Below are positions 62,920 to 64,000 of a stretch of DNA of 64,000 nucleotides, piece by piece. The DNA is from Methylomonas subterranea (GTDB lineage Bacteria > Pseudomonadota > Gammaproteobacteria > Methylococcales > Methylomonadaceae). The notes under the pieces are model-generated. The model had not been told where the DNA came from. It searched no databases and was given only the letters and a program-made list of their open reading frames with translations. Every line of letters begins with the position of its first letter. The first letter of the stretch is position 1. The DNA lies in the NCBI RefSeq assembly GCF_024505185.1, contig NZ_JANIBJ010000001.1, positions 186,001-250,000 of the forward strand, written 5' to 3'. The translations under genes and the position numbers were made by a program.

Positions 62920-64000
62920 ATGTCTTCAGAAAACCACAACGCCGATAAACAAACGCCGCCACCGGATTGGAAAATGGAGTTTGAAAAACAATGGAAAGCG
63001 ATTTCCGACAAGACGCTGGGTTTTTACCACGAACATGAACAGCTGTTTTCCCTTTCCAAAATCGCCGGCGTGCTGGGCGGTTCCCTGGTATTGGGCTGGC
63101 TGATCAGCGGCATTTACATTATCGATCAAGGTAACCGAGGCGTGGTCACTCGTTTCGGCGCCTATACGGAAACCACCCTGCCGGGGCCACATTGGCATAT
63201 TCCGATGCCGATTGAAACGGTCAGCGTGGTCAATGTGGAACAACAACGTTTCATCGAAGTGGGTTATAGCGACGCGGCCCGCGTCAGCAAGGCGTCGGTG
63301 ATTCCGCAGGAATCCTTGATGCTGACCAGCGACGAAAACATCATTGCGGTCCGTTTGGCGGTGCAATACCAAATCAACAGCGCCAGCGACTATCTGTTCA
63401 ACGTCAAAAGCAACGAACATACCTTGAAGCAGCTGACCGAAAGCGTGTTGCGCGGAGTGATAGGCCGTAACAACATGGACTTCGTGTTGACCGAGGGCCG
63501 CAGTCAGATCGTGGCGGAAATCAAAACAGAAATCCAGGAAGCCATGGACGCTTACAAGGCCGGTATTGTGATAGCCAGCGTCAATCTGCAGGATGCCCAG
63601 CCGCCGGAAGAAGTGCAGGGCGCCTTTGAAGATGCTATCCGGGCCCGCGAAGACAAACAACGCCTGATCAACGAAGCGGAAGCCTACAGCAACGAAATCA
63701 TTCCGAAGGCTCGCGGTGCCGCCGCCCGTATCCTGCAGGAAGCGGAAGCCTACGCGGCGGGCAAGGTGGCGAAAGCCAAGGGCGAAACCGAACGTTTCGA
63801 TCAATTGCTGGTGGAATACGAAAAAAGCCCGGCCATCACGCGCAAGCGTCTGTATCTGGAAGCCAAGGAAAAACTCTACGGCTCCACCAACAAAATCGTG
63901 GTGGATACCGATCAGCCGCCCGCGCTTTACATGCCCTTGCAGCAAATGACGGCTCAGCAAGCCCCGGCGGGTTCGACGGTCGGCGAACCCGAATTGAAGG
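62920..64000 (+). CDS. hflK: HflK, FtsH modulator (partial, runs off the window)
   Basis: The ATG at 62920 follows AAGAGGAG; about 360 residues are visible without a stop. It has an N-terminal segment with one membrane helix (about 49-68, 'VLGGSLVLGWLISGIYIID'), then the SPFH domain starting 'QGNRGVVTRFGAYTETTLPG', with 'RVSKASVIPQESLMLTSDEN', 'VLRGVIGRNNMDFVLTEGR' and 'INEAEAYSNEIIPKARG'. HflK and HflC surround FtsH and limit its proteolysis. hflC should follow outside the window. Confidence 0.93.
   Translation, partial: MSSENHNADKQTPPPDWKMEFEKQWKAISDKTLGFYHEHEQLFSLSKIAGVLGGSLVLGWLISGIYIIDQGNRGVVTRFGAYTETTLPGPHWHIPMPIETVSVVNVEQQRFIEVGYSDAARVSKASVIPQESLMLTSDENIIAVRLAVQYQINSASDYLFNVKSNEHTLKQLTESVLRGVIGRNNMDFVLTEGRSQIVAEIKTEIQEAMDAYKAGIVIASVNLQDAQPPEEVQGAFEDAIRAREDKQRLINEAEAYSNEIIPKARGAAARILQEAEAYAAGKVAKAKGETERFDQLLVEYEKSPAITRKRLYLEAKEKLYGSTNKIVVDTDQPPALYMPLQQMTAQQAPAGSTVGEPELK

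Overview
The window (about 53% GC by eye, dense coding on both strands) looks like a chromosomal segment of a free-living gammaproteobacterium. Support comes from an rpoZ-spoT-ridA-recG cluster, a class I adenylate cyclase, TusD/TusC, HemJ, BepA-like protease, HflK and many c-di-GMP/PilZ and hybrid-kinase genes. The mix of exosortase-type exopolysaccharide genes, a large RTX protein and REP/RAYT elements would fit a Methylococcales methanotroph such as Methylomonas or a relative. That placement is inference; no methane-oxidation gene lies in the window.

Layout. 1-7.9 kb (+): a peptide/exopolysaccharide-type cluster with a PqqD-like chaperone, HprK-related kinase A, a nucleotidyltransferase, two GT4 glycosyltransferases, a PaaK/CapK-like adenylating enzyme and an asparagine-synthetase homologue that has lost its glutaminase cysteine. 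7.9-8.4 kb (-): hemJ. 8.5-17.4 kb (+): a co-directional signalling cluster of FimV/TPR-like protein, pseudo-receiver/winged-helix-like protein, Ras-like small GTPase, two roadblock-type proteins, PAS protein, cytoplasmic PhnD-like binding protein, histidine phosphatase, class I adenylate cyclase, PilZ protein and a YbdD-like protein. I consider this the best candidate for an undescribed system. 17.5-24.3 kb (-): an orphan VgrG-tail-like beta-helix protein, a tightly coupled DUF1538-DUF1538-PII-CBS operon, a Kef-type antiporter, and aguB/aguA for putrescine from agmatine.

24.6-34.2 kb: an EamA exporter, a RimK-type ATP-grasp ligase, recG-ridA-spoT-rpoZ, a 530-base gap with a candidate small RNA, and a BepA-like protease. 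34.3-38.3 kb (+): tusD, tusC, a PilZ protein, birA, coaX and a SPOR-like membrane protein. 38.3-47.7 kb: two divergent signalling operons, one with two hybrid histidine kinases plus a PilZ-zinc ribbon-receiver protein, the other with a histidine kinase plus a 1110-residue REC-SpoIIE-REC-PAS-GGDEF-EAL protein. 48.6-55.4 kb (-): a giant RTX gene with two CBM60-like modules, broken by one frameshift.

56.6-60.5 kb is a repeat-rich accessory zone. It has two almost identical 672-base REP-RAYT-REP units, further REPs, relics of another RTX gene beside REPs, three diverged copies of a 150-base repeat, and a long inverted repeat. 60.5-62.8 kb holds a divergent pair: a MerR/B12-binding regulator with the CarH/LitR ligand signature and a sigma-70 family factor. 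Palindromic TGTACA sites lie between the genes, and an exact TGTACA-N12-TGTACA lies inside the sigma gene, suggesting a light/B12-responsive sigma switch. The window ends inside hflK.
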